A DNA stretch of 64,000 nucleotides, taken from Streptomyces sp. Act143 (GTDB taxonomy: Bacteria; Actinomycetota; Actinomycetes; Streptomycetales; Streptomycetaceae). Below are positions 44,472 through 53,638 of this stretch, one piece after another. Every line of letters begins with the position of its first letter. The stretch's first letter is position 1. The stretch spans positions 7,475,400 to 7,539,399 of the forward strand of contig NZ_QFRX01000001.1 in the NCBI RefSeq assembly GCF_003143935.1. Reading direction: 5' to 3'. The position numbers and the translations under genes are program-made. The notes beneath the pieces were generated by a model, which saw only the letters and a list, made by a program, of their open reading frames with translations, had not been told where the DNA came from and did not search any database.

Positions 44472-45341
44472 TCACAGCTCGGCCAGCAACTCCGCCTTCT
44501 TCACGGAGAACTCCTCATCGGTGACCAGCCCGGCCTGATGCAGTTCTCCCAGATGACGGATGCGCTCGGCGATGTCGGCCGGATCGCGCCTCGGCGCGCT
44601 GGCCGGCACCGCCGCGACGGGCCCCCGCTCACGTACCGCGGCGAGCACGGCCGCCGCGAACGGCAGCGACTCGTGCACCGGCCCGTAGCCCAGCCCGAAC
44701 ACCACGGCCGCCGGGTCCTGGTCGGCCTGCGCGGGCGACGCCACGTCACCGCGGCGCAGCCGCAGATGCCCCTCGAAGACCTCTGGTGACCGCCACTCCA
44801 CCCCGCTGAGCTCCGAGACGGCGAAACTCTGGTCGCCGGCCTTCCACTTCGCCGACGACGCCCCCGTCCAGAACCACCGGAAGAACACGGTCTTCCCGTC
44901 GAAGGACGCCTTCCCGTCGTACGCCTTGAAGGACAACGGCACCTCGGGCGCCGGCACGAGGAAGCGGTCCGCCGGCTCGTCGTCCGGCGTCAGGAGCGCC
45001 CGCAGCTCGTCGGCGTAGTACTCGGCGAGGGTCTCCCGCTCGGCCGGCAGCACCAGCCGGTACGGGTCGCAGCCCTCCTTCAGCTGACCGGCCGCCGCCT
45101 CCATCAGCGGATCGGCGCCCGGCCGGGGCTCGGCGCGCAGGACGACCGTGCCGCGCTTGCCGGGGGTCAGGGTCACCCCGGTCAGGGCCCGCAGCGGAAT
45201 CCTGCGCTCGCCCAGCGCCTGGAAGAGCTTGGGTGTTCGAATGCCTCGTTCGTAACGGATGAGCACGGAGTCGGACTCGAACTCCCAGGCAGCATGAAAT
45301 CCGGCCAGTACGTCACCCATGCGGCTCATCGTATGCGGCAC
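44472..45341 (-). CDS. DUF4429 protein with C-terminal SHOCT domain
   Basis: This 289-residue protein has two DUF4429 repeats (ESDSVLIRYERGIRTP and AKWKAGDQSFAVSEL) and the short SHOCT helix pair at the C terminus (IRHLGELHQAGLVTDEEF). Actinobacterial DUF4429 proteins are uncharacterised; SHOCT is thought to mediate oligomerisation. The GTG at 45341 has GGAGGAG three to five bases upstream. ATGs at 45329 and 45320 are alternatives, the latter giving the more usual MGDVLAG start. It converges with the reductase gene, whose stop is one base away. Confidence 0.83.
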   Translation of the reverse strand: MPHTMSRMGDVLAGFHAAWEFESDSVLIRYERGIRTPKLFQALGERRIPLRALTGVTLTPGKRGTVVLRAEPRPGADPLMEAAAGQLKEGCDPYRLVLPAERETLAEYYADELRALLTPDDEPADRFLVPAPEVPLSFKAYDGKASFDGKTVFFRWFWTGASSAKWKAGDQSFAVSELSGVEWRSPEVFEGHLRLRRGDVASPAQADQDPAAVVFGLGYGPVHESLPFAAAVLAAVRERGPVAAVPASAPRRDPADIAERIRHLGELHQAGLVTDEEFSVKKAELLAEL

Positions 45342-45386
45342 GAGCTCCTCCGTCGCCTCCCTGCGCAGACCGCAATTCCTGCGCCT

Positions 45387-46604
45387 CTACGCGCGTCCGT
45401 CCGTCGTGGTGCCGGACAAACCGGCCCGGCAGGCCCTGTCGTCGTCGGCACAGTGCACCGAGCGGTAGGCGCCGACGCCGATGTCGGCGAAGTTCAGCAG
45501 GCTCTCGGTGCCCGGCTCGAAATAGCCGCTGTGCCCCTTCGCGTCCGCCGCCGACAGCACCCGGGCCCCGAACGCGGAGGACACCGGGTCGGCCCCGTGG
45601 CCCAGCCCGCCGAGCTCCAGGTACGGCACGTCCTGGATCCAGTCGTCCGCGTCCCGCATCGCCCACACCTGCGCCGAGGTGTGCAGATGGGAGGCCTTCT
45701 CCACCCGCATCCCCGGGCTGCCGGCGACCGCTATGTCGGAGACCCGGCCCGGCAGCTCGTGCGCGGCGACACCGCAGACCACGGAGCCGTAGCTGTGGCA
45801 GAACAGGGAGACGGGCGAGCTGCCGGGCAGCGCACGCAGCAGCGCGTTCAGCCGCACGGCGCCCTCCGCGGCGCGCAGGCCGGTCGCCGAGTCGAGGCCG
45901 ATCCCGCCGGGCGCGGTGTAGTCGGCCCAGGCGATGACGGCCGTACGCGTCGAGGGGCTCGCCGCCTTCTCGGCCGCGTACAGGGACTTGGCCATGCCGA
46001 CCGGCGCCGAGTACTTGCGGTAGGTGCGCTGGAAGGTGAGCAGGTCGGTGTCGACGCCGGGGACGACGACCGAGATCCGCTCCGCCTTGCTCAGGTCTCC
46101 GAAGACCTCGGCGACCCGGCCCGAGCCCTCCGGGTCGAAGGCGAGGATGTGCCGCTGGTCGTTCATCAGCGACTCGTAGCGGTGCATACGACGGCCCGCG
46201 TCGCGTTGCCCGTCGGGCGTCAGGCGGGTGTCGTGCATGCGCTTCAGCTCGGTCTTGCGGGCCTTGCCGAGCGCGATGCGGTTGGCGCGGTAGCGCAGCT
46301 CGACGGGGGCGCCGTTCATGTTGCCGACCGCCAGCGGGTAGCGGTGGGCGAGCCGGTCGCGCTGCGGAGCGGTGAGCGAGGCGAAGAACGCGGCGAGCCG
46401 GGCGGGTGAGGCATCCGGGTCGGGCAGGGCGTGGCCCGCCATACGGCCGTGCTCCCAGGCGTTGAGCGAGGCCTGGAGCGGGCTGGTGGGCCGGTGGCCC
46501 TTGAGCGCGGTCCAGCCGGTGGTCGCCAGCATCACGAACACCACGGCCAGCGCGAGCAGTGCGCGCCAGACGTTCAGTTGGGGAGAGGTGTCGAAGGAAG
46601 TCAC
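45387..46604 (-). CDS. Membrane-anchored alpha/beta hydrolase (DUF1023 type)
   Basis: This 405-residue protein has one N-terminal hydrophobic segment (ALLALAVVFVMLATTGWTAL) that serves as signal or anchor. The alpha/beta hydrolase shows VVVPGVDTDL for the oxyanion loop and FCHSYGSVVCG with the nucleophile Ser in a GxSxG variant (CHSYG). The family is common in actinobacteria with unknown substrates, probably lipids or esters of the envelope. The ATG is at 46604. Confidence 0.83.
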   Translation of the reverse strand: MTSFDTSPQLNVWRALLALAVVFVMLATTGWTALKGHRPTSPLQASLNAWEHGRMAGHALPDPDASPARLAAFFASLTAPQRDRLAHRYPLAVGNMNGAPVELRYRANRIALGKARKTELKRMHDTRLTPDGQRDAGRRMHRYESLMNDQRHILAFDPEGSGRVAEVFGDLSKAERISVVVPGVDTDLLTFQRTYRKYSAPVGMAKSLYAAEKAASPSTRTAVIAWADYTAPGGIGLDSATGLRAAEGAVRLNALLRALPGSSPVSLFCHSYGSVVCGVAAHELPGRVSDIAVAGSPGMRVEKASHLHTSAQVWAMRDADDWIQDVPYLELGGLGHGADPVSSAFGARVLSAADAKGHSGYFEPGTESLLNFADIGVGAYRSVHCADDDRACRAGLSGTTTDGRA

Positions 46605-46686
46605 TGGGAGGACACACTAGGAGAACGAGAGGGTCTCGCGTTAACCGAGTGACGGGTATCACGTTTCGGTCGACGCGGTGACATCG

Positions 46687-47313
46687 TCAGCCCGTTCGCC
46701 AGCCGCCCGTGAGTGCCGGGCCCACCTGTTCGAGATACGACACCGTCAGCGCGCGCATGGCGTCCAGGCCGGCGTCGGCTCCGGTGCTCCACTGCCGCTC
46801 CGTCACCCGCATCACCCCGCTGAAGACGGCCACCACGACGCGGGGCCGCGGGTCCGTGTCCACGTCGAGCCCCTCGCGCTCGGCGACGAGCCGCGCGAGC
46901 GTCTCCTCGATCTCCATGGAGCGCCGCAGATGGGCCGCGAGCAGCACCGGCGTCGACTCGATGACCTGGTACATCCGCAGGTACAGCTCGATCGGCACGA
47001 CGGACTCGATGACGTCGCTCAGCGAGTCCCAGCCCTGCACCACGGCCTGCCGCAGGGCCTCCATCGGCGCCTCGTGGGGCGGTCGCCCGCGCACCGCGTC
47101 CACGAAGTGCGCCACCGCCAGTTCGACCACCGCCAGGGCGGCCTCCTCCTTGTTCGCGAAGTAGCGGAAGAAGGTGCGCTGCGAGACGTCGACGGCGGCG
47201 ACGACGTCGTCCACGGTCGTCTGCTCGTACCCGCGGGTGGTGAACAGTTCGAGGGCGGCTCGCAGCAGGGCCTCACGGGTGCGCTGCTTCTTGCGTTCGC
47301 GCAGGTTTTCCAT
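46687..47313 (-). CDS. TetR-family transcriptional regulator
   Basis: This 208-residue regulator has an N-terminal TetR helix-turn-helix (TTVDDVVAAVDVSQRTFFRYFANKEE) and an all-helical ligand domain. It is divergent from a 14-span efflux gene, with 66 bp between starts, and should repress it until a drug binds. Four TGTCA elements occur in the shared promoter. The ATG is at 47313. Confidence 0.92.
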   Translation of the reverse strand: MENLRERKKQRTREALLRAALELFTTRGYEQTTVDDVVAAVDVSQRTFFRYFANKEEAALAVVELAVAHFVDAVRGRPPHEAPMEALRQAVVQGWDSLSDVIESVVPIELYLRMYQVIESTPVLLAAHLRRSMEIEETLARLVAEREGLDVDTDPRPRVVVAVFSGVMRVTERQWSTGADAGLDAMRALTVSYLEQVGPALTGGWRTG

Positions 47314-47314
47314 G

Positions 47315-47373
47315 CTGTGTCAGTTACCGACTTGTGAATTGCTTTGTCAATTGTCAGTGGCTGTCACTAGCCT
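47315..47373. promoter_or_regulatory. Divergent TetR/efflux promoter with repeated TGTCA
   Basis: TTGTCA (47344-47349) and TAGCCT (47368-47373) are 18 bp apart and lead directly to the efflux ATG at 47380. TGTCA recurs four times across the interval, a possible TetR binding region. Confidence 0.5.
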
Positions 47374-47379
47374 CGGAGC

Positions 47380-48999
47380 ATGACTAGTCAGACCACGCTC
47401 GACAAGACGGGACCGGGGGACGAGGCGCCGGCCTCCCCGTCGGACCCGGCACCGGCCGCCGGGCTGCGCGGCCACCCCTGGTTCACCCTCATAACCGTGG
47501 CCGTCGGCGTCATGATGGTGGCCCTCGACGGCACCATCGTGGCCATCGCCAACCCGGCCATCCAGAAGGACCTCGGCGCCACCTTCGCCCAGGTCCAGTG
47601 GATCACCAACGGCTACTTCCTCGCCCTCGCGGTCTCCCTGATCACCGCGGGCAAGCTCGGTGACCGCTTCGGCCACCGCCAGACCTTCCTGATCGGCGTC
47701 GTCGGCTTCGCCGCCGCGTCCGGCGCGATCGGGCTGTCCAGCAGCATCGGCGCGGTCGTCACCTTCCGCGTCTTCCAGGGCCTGTTCGGCGCGCTGCTGA
47801 TGCCGGCCGCGCTCGGCCTGCTGCGCGCGACCTTCCCGGCCGAGAAGCTCAACATGGCCATCGGCATCTGGGGCATGGTCATCGGTGCCTCCACCGCGGG
47901 CGGCCCCATCCTCGGCGGCGTCCTGGTCGAGCACGTCAACTGGCAGTCGGTGTTCTTCATCAACGTGCCGGTCGGACTCCTCGCCCTGGTCCTCGGCGGG
48001 CTGATCCTCCTCGACCACCGCGCCGAGAACGCGCCCCGCTCCTTCGACATGCTGGGCATCGCCCTGCTGTCGGCCGCGATGTTCTGTTTGGTCTGGGCTC
48101 TCATCAAGGCGCCGGCCTGGGGCTGGGGCGACGGCAAGACGTGGGCGTTCATCGTCGGCTCCGTGCTGCTGTTCGGGCTCTTCGCCTTCTGGGAGACGAA
48201 GGTCGCCGAACCGCTGATCCCGCTCGGCCTGTTCCGCTCGGTCGCGCTGTCCGCGGGCGTGATCCTGATGGTGCTGATGGCCATCGCCTTCCTGGGCGGC
48301 CTGTTCTTCGTGACGTTCTACCTCCAGAACGTCCACGGCATGAGCCCCATCGACGCGGGCCTGCACCTGCTCCCGCTCACCGGCATGATGATCGTCGGCT
48401 CCCCGCTCGCGGGCCTGATGATCACCAAGGTCGGCCCGCGCATCCCGCTGGCGGGCGGCATGGCCGCCACCGCGATCGCGATGTACGGCATGTCGACCCT
48501 GGACACCGGTACCAGCGGCCTCGTCATGTCCGTCTGGTTCGCCCTGCTGGGCCTGGGCCTCGCCCCGGTCATGGTCGGCGCGACCGAGGTCATCGTCGGC
48601 AACGCTCCGCTGGAGCTGTCCGGTGTCGCCGGTGGCCTCCAGCAGGCCGCGATGCAGATCGGCGGCAGCCTCGGCACCGCGGTCCTCGGTGCCGTGATGG
48701 CGTCCAAGGTCGACAGCGACCTCGCGGGCAACTGGAAGGCCGCGGGCCTGCCGGAGCTCACCGCCGCCCAGCAGGCGCAGGCGTCCGAGGCCGTCCAGGT
48801 GGGCGTGCCGCCGGTCGCCAAGGGGACTCCGGAGGCGATCGCCGCGAAGATCACCGACGTCGCGCACGACACGTTCATCTCCGGCATGAGCCTGGCGTCC
48901 CTGGTCGCCGCGGGTGTCGCGACCGTCGCGATCTTCGTCGCGCTGCTCACCAAGCGGGGCGCGAACGCCGAAGCGGGTGCGGGCGTCGGCCACATCTGA
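47380..48999 (+). CDS. DHA2-family (EmrB/QacA) multidrug efflux transporter
   Basis: This 539-residue major-facilitator protein has about 14 hydrophobic spans. ALDGTIVAIANPAI is the motif D1 of the DHA2 group, GKLGDRFGHRQTF is motif A and the later GAPILGGVLVE-like segment (GGPILGGVL) is motif C. It exports drugs or dyes with protons. The -10 is six bases before the ATG, so the message has almost no leader. A divergent TetR regulator controls it. Confidence 0.93.
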   Translation: MTSQTTLDKTGPGDEAPASPSDPAPAAGLRGHPWFTLITVAVGVMMVALDGTIVAIANPAIQKDLGATFAQVQWITNGYFLALAVSLITAGKLGDRFGHRQTFLIGVVGFAAASGAIGLSSSIGAVVTFRVFQGLFGALLMPAALGLLRATFPAEKLNMAIGIWGMVIGASTAGGPILGGVLVEHVNWQSVFFINVPVGLLALVLGGLILLDHRAENAPRSFDMLGIALLSAAMFCLVWALIKAPAWGWGDGKTWAFIVGSVLLFGLFAFWETKVAEPLIPLGLFRSVALSAGVILMVLMAIAFLGGLFFVTFYLQNVHGMSPIDAGLHLLPLTGMMIVGSPLAGLMITKVGPRIPLAGGMAATAIAMYGMSTLDTGTSGLVMSVWFALLGLGLAPVMVGATEVIVGNAPLELSGVAGGLQQAAMQIGGSLGTAVLGAVMASKVDSDLAGNWKAAGLPELTAAQQAQASEAVQVGVPPVAKGTPEAIAAKITDVAHDTFISGMSLASLVAAGVATVAIFVALLTKRGANAEAGAGVGHI

Positions 49000-49174
49000 C
49001 CCGCCGCGAAGGGCCGCCGTCGGAGAACAATCCGAGGCACAATCCGAGGCAACTTCCCTCATCAGAGTGAAGACGCTAAAGATTCCTCGCCCCTGGTACA
49101 CACCGCACGTCACAGTAGGTGAAGCCCTCCGGTACGGAATGTTCCGCAGGCAAGTGCGCGGAGGGCGACCGGCG

Positions 49175-49211
49175 TTGCGGCGCGCTGCCGGAGGGGGGCG
49201 GCGCGCCGCAA
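49175..49211 (+). terminator. Strong hairpin downstream of the efflux gene
   Basis: TTGCGGCGCGC (49175-49185) and GCGCGCCGCAA (49201-49211) form a perfect 11-bp stem with a 15-base loop. Together with the rest of 49000-49288 it makes up a 289-bp non-coding stretch in which I see no other gene. Confidence 0.55.
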
Positions 49212-49288
49212 GACCGGAGGATTAGGACAGGAACCGGGGGTACCCGACTCCTTGAACCCAACCAACCCAAGGGTTCAGGGAGTTGATG

Positions 49289-49594
49289 ATGGCGGGCTTC
49301 GGACACGGAACGCGCAGGTACCCCCGCTCGCGTGGCCGGACGTGGTCACGGACCGGGCCGGATCGCGCGACGCTCGGAATCATCGGAGTCATCTGTGCGG
49401 TCGCCGGCTTCTTCGTGCTGGGCATCATTCTGGGCCCCGTGGCGATCGTCTGCGGTTGGCTTGCCATGGGTCGCACGTGGTCGCGTTCGCGGCCGGTGAC
49501 GGCCTTGGTCGCCTTTGTGCTGGGCGCTATTGACACGCTTCTGGCGGTCGTGTGGCTGGCGGGAGCGGCTTTCCCGGGGAACGGCGTGTTCTAG
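49289..49594 (+). CDS. Small membrane protein with two spans (DUF4190-like)
   Basis: This ~101-residue protein has a basic head (HGTRRYPRSRGRTWSR) and two hydrophobic segments (LGIIGVICAVAGFFVLGIIL and TALVAFVLGAIDTLLAVVWL). The pattern, with GPVAIVCGWLAMGR between the spans, resembles DUF4190 proteins. No function is known. The ATG at 49289 has AGGGAG six bases upstream; TTG/ATG codons at 49283 and 49286 are alternatives. The last ~85 codons and the 3' flank are repeated at 49696-50062. Confidence 0.65.
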   Translation: MAGFGHGTRRYPRSRGRTWSRTGPDRATLGIIGVICAVAGFFVLGIILGPVAIVCGWLAMGRTWSRSRPVTALVAFVLGAIDTLLAVVWLAGAAFPGNGVF

Positions 49595-50062
49595 CCGGGG
49601 AGTGAGGGAGGGGCCCCTGGCGTGATGGGCCGGGGGCCCGCCCGCGTCTGCGGACCTGCTTGATGAGGCCCTTCGCTGATCCGATCGCTGATCTGACGTG
49701 GTGACGGACCGGGCCGGATCGCGCGACGCTCGGAATCATCGCCGGGGGTCTGGGGGTGTCCCCCCAGAGGGGTCGTATCTGCGCGGTCGCCGGCTTCTTC
49801 GTGCTGGGCATCATTCTGGGCCCCGTGGCGATCGTCTGCGGTTGGCTTGCCATGGGTCGCACGTGGTCGCGTTCGCGGCCGGTGACGGCCTTGGTCGCCT
49901 TTGTGCTGGGCGCTATTGACACGCTTCTGGCGGTCGTGTGGCTGGCGGGAGCGGCTTTCCCGGGGAACGGCGTGTTCTAGCCGGGGAGTGAGGGAGGGGC
50001 CCCTGGCGTGATGGGCCGGGGGCCCGCCCGTGTCTGCGGACCTGTTTGATGAGGCCCTTCGC
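49340..50062 (+). repeat. Tandem duplication of the small membrane protein gene and its 3' flank
   Basis: Unit 1 (49340-49676) and unit 2 (49696-50062) are nearly identical, including the GC-rich flank after the stop codon. Unit 2 differs mainly by a 30-bp net insertion near 49741 and a few point changes. Confidence 0.9.
49696..49980 (+). pseudogene. Truncated second copy of the small membrane protein
   Basis: This copy keeps the frame of the gene at 49289 but lacks its start and its basic head. A single C-to-G change turns the Ser codon TCA into a TGA stop at 49702-49704. Twelve codons of new sequence, AGGLGVSPQRGR, replace GV between the conserved GII and ICAVAGF. The inserted DNA (TCTGGGGG/CCCCCAGA inverted repeat, 49749-49768) looks like a common Streptomyces palindromic unit. 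A rescue start, GTG at 49756, could yield a 74-residue two-span peptide, but no ribosome-binding site is evident. Confidence 0.65.
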
Positions 50063-50068
50063 CGTCGC

Positions 50069-50806
50069 TCACTTCTCCACGGTTGCCTTCTGGAGCGCCG
50101 CGACCTGCGCCCGCAGCGCCCGCACCTCTTCCGTCAGCGCCATGATCGCCTCCGTCTGGCGGCGTTCCTCCACGTCGTCCTTCTCGAAGCGGGCGATGAA
50201 CCACGCCGCGATGTTCGCGGTGACGACACCGAGCAGGGCGATGCCGGACAGCATCAGGCCGACCGCGATCATCCGGCCCAGACCGGTCGTCGGGGCGTGG
50301 TCGCCGTACCCCACGGTCGTCATCGTCGTGAACGACCACCACACCGCGTCACCCAGCGTCCGGATGTTCCCGTCCGGCGAGTCCCGTTCCACCGAGAGGA
50401 CCGCCAGGGAGCCGAACATCAGCAGGCCCACCACCGCCCCCGCGACATACGTCGTCAGCCGGATCTGCGAGGCCATCCGCGCCCTGCGCTGCACCAGCAG
50501 CAGCGTGGCGACGAGCCGCAGCAACCGCAGCGGCTGGAGCAGCGGCAGCACCACCGCCCCCAGGTCGAGCCAGTGCCGCCGTACGAACTCCCGCCGATCC
50601 CGCGCGATCGACAGCCGGACGACGTAGTCGACGGCGAACGCCCCCCACACCACCCACTCGACGCCCGTGCACACGGCCGTCAGCTGATGGCCGGCCGAGT
50701 CGTCGACGATCGGTACGGCATAGGCGACGGCGAACAGCACCGCGAACGCCATCAGGGGCCGCTGGGTCAGGTGTTCCCAACGGACCTGCGCCGATTGTTC
50801 CTTCAT
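50069..50806 (-). CDS. Voltage-gated-type potassium channel
   Basis: This 245-residue channel has about six hydrophobic segments. It has an S4-like stretch with Arg residues (PLRLLRLVATLLLVQRRAR), the pore helix WWSFTTMTTVGYGD containing the selectivity filter TVGYGD, and a C-terminal coiled coil (EEVRALRAQVAALQKA). It conducts potassium across the cell membrane. The ATG is at 50806. It follows aceE on the same strand after 84 bp. Confidence 0.9.
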   Translation of the reverse strand: MKEQSAQVRWEHLTQRPLMAFAVLFAVAYAVPIVDDSAGHQLTAVCTGVEWVVWGAFAVDYVVRLSIARDRREFVRRHWLDLGAVVLPLLQPLRLLRLVATLLLVQRRARMASQIRLTTYVAGAVVGLLMFGSLAVLSVERDSPDGNIRTLGDAVWWSFTTMTTVGYGDHAPTTGLGRMIAVGLMLSGIALLGVVTANIAAWFIARFEKDDVEERRQTEAIMALTEEVRALRAQVAALQKATVEK

Positions 50807-50844
50807 GACCGCATCGTAAAGAAGCGGTAAGGGAAAACGGTAAG

Positions 50845-50859
50845 GGCGGCGGAGCCGCC
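50845..50859 (-). terminator. Possible terminator after aceE
   Basis: GGCGG-AG-CCGCC forms a tight stem, extended by GGGCGG/CCGCCC (50844-50849 with 50868-50873). It is immediately downstream of aceE. Confidence 0.4.
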
Positions 50860-50890
50860 AGGCCCCACCGCCCTCACCCGCGGCATCGTG

Positions 50891-53638
50891 CTACGCGTCG
50901 CCGCCCGCGGCCCCCGGGTCGGCCGCCGAGACGTCGAGCAGCTGGTACCGGTCGATCGCCTGCTTCAGCGCGGACCGGTCGACCTTGCCCTCCTTCGCCA
51001 GCTCGGTCAGCACGGCCACCACGATCGACTGGGCGTCGATGTGGAAGAACCGGCGGGCCGCACCCCGGGTGTCCGCGAAGCCGAAACCGTCCGCACCCAG
51101 CGACTGGTACGTCCCCGGCACCCACCGCGCGATCTGGTCGGGAACCGATCGCATCCAGTCGGACACGGCCACGAACGGCCCCTGCGCACCCGACAGCTTC
51201 TGCGTCACGTACGGCACCCGCTGCTCCTCCTCGGGGTGCAGCAGGTTGTGCCGCTCGACCTCGACCGCCTCGCGCCGCAGCTCGTTCCAGGAGGTCGCCG
51301 ACCAGACGTCCGCCTTGACGTTCCACTCCTCGGCGAGGATCTTCTGCGCCTCGATCGCCCACGGGACCGCGACCCCGGACGCGATGACCTGCGCCGGGAC
51401 GGAGCCCGCGGTGCCCTCGCCGATCCGGTGGATGCCCTTGAGGATGCCCTCGACGTCCACGTTCTCCGGCTCGGCCGGGTGCTGGATCGGCTCGTTGTAG
51501 ACGGTCAGGTAGTAGAAGACGTCCTCGCCCGGCTTGCCGTCCGCGGTCGGCCCGTACATCCGGCGCAGACCGTCCTGCACGATGTGCGCGATCTCGTACG
51601 AGTACGCCGGGTCGTACGCGACACAGCCGGGGTTGGTGGAGGCCAGAAGCTGCGAGTGGCCATCCGCGTGCTGCAGACCCTCACCCGTCAGCGTCGTACG
51701 GCCCGCGGTCGCACCCAGCACGAAACCGCGCGCCAACTGGTCGGCCATCTGCCAGAACTGGTCGCCGGTGCGCTGGAAACCGAACATCGAGTAGAAGACG
51801 TAGACCGGGATGAGCGGCTCGCCGTGCGTGGCGTACGCCGAACCCGCCGCGATCAGCGAGGCCGTGCAGCCCGCCTCCGAGATGCCGTCGTGCAGCATCT
51901 GGCCGGTCGGCGACTCCTTGTAGGCGAGCAGGAGATCGCGGTCCACCGACTCGTACTGCTGGCCCAGCGGGTTGTAGATCTTCGCACTCGGGAAGAACGA
52001 GTCCATGCCGAACGTGCGGTACTCGTCCGGCGCGATCAGCACGAACCGCTTGCCGAGCTCCTTGTCCCGCATGAGGTCCTTGAGGAGCCGGACAAAGGCC
52101 ATGGTCGTCGCGATCGACTGCTGACCCGAGCCCTTCTTCACGGTCGCGTACGCCTTGTCGTCCGGCAGCGCCAGCGGCTTCGCACGGACCACGCGCGTGG
52201 GGACGTAACCGCCCAGCCCCTTGCGGCGGTCGTGCATGTACTGGATCTCCTCCGAGTTCCGGCCCGGGTGGAAGTACGGCGGCGCGCCGGACTCCAGCTC
52301 CTTGTCGGAGATCGGCAGGTGCAGCCGGTCGCGGAAGCCCTTGAGGTCGTCGACCGTCAGCTTCTTCATCTGGTGCGTGGCGTTGCGGCCCTCGAAGTTC
52401 GGGCCCAGCGTCCAGCCCTTGATCGTCTTGGCGAGGATCACCGTCGGCTGGCCCTTGTGCGCCTTGGCCGCCGAGAACGCCGCGAAGATCTTCTTGTGGT
52501 CGTGACCACCCCGGCCCAGGTGCAGGATCTGGTCGTCGGTCATGTTCTCGACCATCGCGCGCAGCCGGTGGTCGTCCCCGAAGAAGTGCTCGCGGATGTA
52601 GGAACCCGGCTCGGTGGCGTACGTCTGGAACTGACCGTCCGGCGTGGTGTTCATCTTGTTGACCAGGACGCCGTCGCGGTCCTGGGCCAGCAGCGGGTCC
52701 CAGGAGCGGTCCCAGACCAGCTTGATGACGTTCCAGCCGGCGCCGCGGAAGACCGACTCCAGCTCCTGGATCACCTTGCCGTTGCCGCGCACCGGGCCGT
52801 CGAGGCGCTGGAGGTTGCAGTTGACGACGAAGGTGAGGTTGTCCAGGCCCTCACGCGCGGCGATGGTCAGCTGGCCGAGCGACTCCGGCTCGTCCATCTC
52901 GCCGTCGCCGAGGAACGCCCACACATGCGACTTCGAGGTGTCGGCGATCCCGCGCGCGTGCATGTACCGGTTCATCCGCGCCTGGTAGATCGCGCCGATC
53001 GGGCCGAGCCCCATCGACACGGTCGGGAACTCCCAGAAGTCCGGCATGAGCCGCGGGTGCGGGTACGAGGACAGGCCGTAGGGCGCCTTGGACTTCTCCT
53101 GGCGGAACGCGTCGAGGTTGTCCTCGCTGAGCCGGTCCAGCAGGTACGCGCGCGCGTAGATGCCCGGGGAGGCGTGGCCCTGGAAGAAGACCTGGTCGCC
53201 GCCGTCGCCCTCGTCCTTGCCGCGGAAGAAGTGGTTGAAGCCCACGTCGTACAGCGACGCGGAGGAGGCGAACGTGGCGATGTGGCCGCCCACGCCGATG
53301 CCGGGCCGCTGGGCGCGGGAGACCATCACCGCGGCGTTCCAGCGGGTCGCGTTGAGGATCTTGCGCTCGATCTCCTCGTTGCCGGGGAAGAACGGCTCGT
53401 CCTTGGTGGCGATGGTGTTGACGTAGTCCGTGCTGCGCATCTCCGGCACGGCCACGCGCTTCTCGCGGGCCCGCTCGATCAGCCGCAGCATCAGATAGCG
53501 CGCCCGCTCCCGGCCGCGCTCGTCGACGGCGGCGTCGAGGGAGTCGAGCCACTCCTGGGTTTCCTCGGGATCGAAGTCAGGAACCTGACTCGGAAGGCCG
53601 CCAATGATGATCGGGTTGCGATCGGATCCGGAAGCCAC
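50891..53638 (-). CDS. aceE: Pyruvate dehydrogenase E1 component, homodimeric type
   Basis: This 915-residue thiamine-diphosphate enzyme decarboxylates pyruvate for acetyl-CoA production. The ThDP motif runs from FLGDGEMDEPESLGQL to FVVNCN, and GHATFASSASL-type elements and ATTMAFVRLL in the pyrimidine domain match AceE. Its length is as expected for the single-chain E1 of actinobacteria. The GTG at 53638 has AAGGA upstream. E2 and E3 are not in the window. It is divergent from the DUF3052 gene over a 342-bp gap. Confidence 0.95.
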   Translation of the reverse strand: MASGSDRNPIIIGGLPSQVPDFDPEETQEWLDSLDAAVDERGRERARYLMLRLIERAREKRVAVPEMRSTDYVNTIATKDEPFFPGNEEIERKILNATRWNAAVMVSRAQRPGIGVGGHIATFASSASLYDVGFNHFFRGKDEGDGGDQVFFQGHASPGIYARAYLLDRLSEDNLDAFRQEKSKAPYGLSSYPHPRLMPDFWEFPTVSMGLGPIGAIYQARMNRYMHARGIADTSKSHVWAFLGDGEMDEPESLGQLTIAAREGLDNLTFVVNCNLQRLDGPVRGNGKVIQELESVFRGAGWNVIKLVWDRSWDPLLAQDRDGVLVNKMNTTPDGQFQTYATEPGSYIREHFFGDDHRLRAMVENMTDDQILHLGRGGHDHKKIFAAFSAAKAHKGQPTVILAKTIKGWTLGPNFEGRNATHQMKKLTVDDLKGFRDRLHLPISDKELESGAPPYFHPGRNSEEIQYMHDRRKGLGGYVPTRVVRAKPLALPDDKAYATVKKGSGQQSIATTMAFVRLLKDLMRDKELGKRFVLIAPDEYRTFGMDSFFPSAKIYNPLGQQYESVDRDLLLAYKESPTGQMLHDGISEAGCTASLIAAGSAYATHGEPLIPVYVFYSMFGFQRTGDQFWQMADQLARGFVLGATAGRTTLTGEGLQHADGHSQLLASTNPGCVAYDPAYSYEIAHIVQDGLRRMYGPTADGKPGEDVFYYLTVYNEPIQHPAEPENVDVEGILKGIHRIGEGTAGSVPAQVIASGVAVPWAIEAQKILAEEWNVKADVWSATSWNELRREAVEVERHNLLHPEEEQRVPYVTQKLSGAQGPFVAVSDWMRSVPDQIARWVPGTYQSLGADGFGFADTRGAARRFFHIDAQSIVVAVLTELAKEGKVDRSALKQAIDRYQLLDVSAADPGAAGGDA

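Noticed and set aside
45230..45250. GTTCGAAT, a T-arm-like string suggesting a tRNA
   Set aside because: It lies within the DUF4429 coding frame and no acceptor stem or cloverleaf can be drawn around it. No tRNA or rRNA was found in the window.
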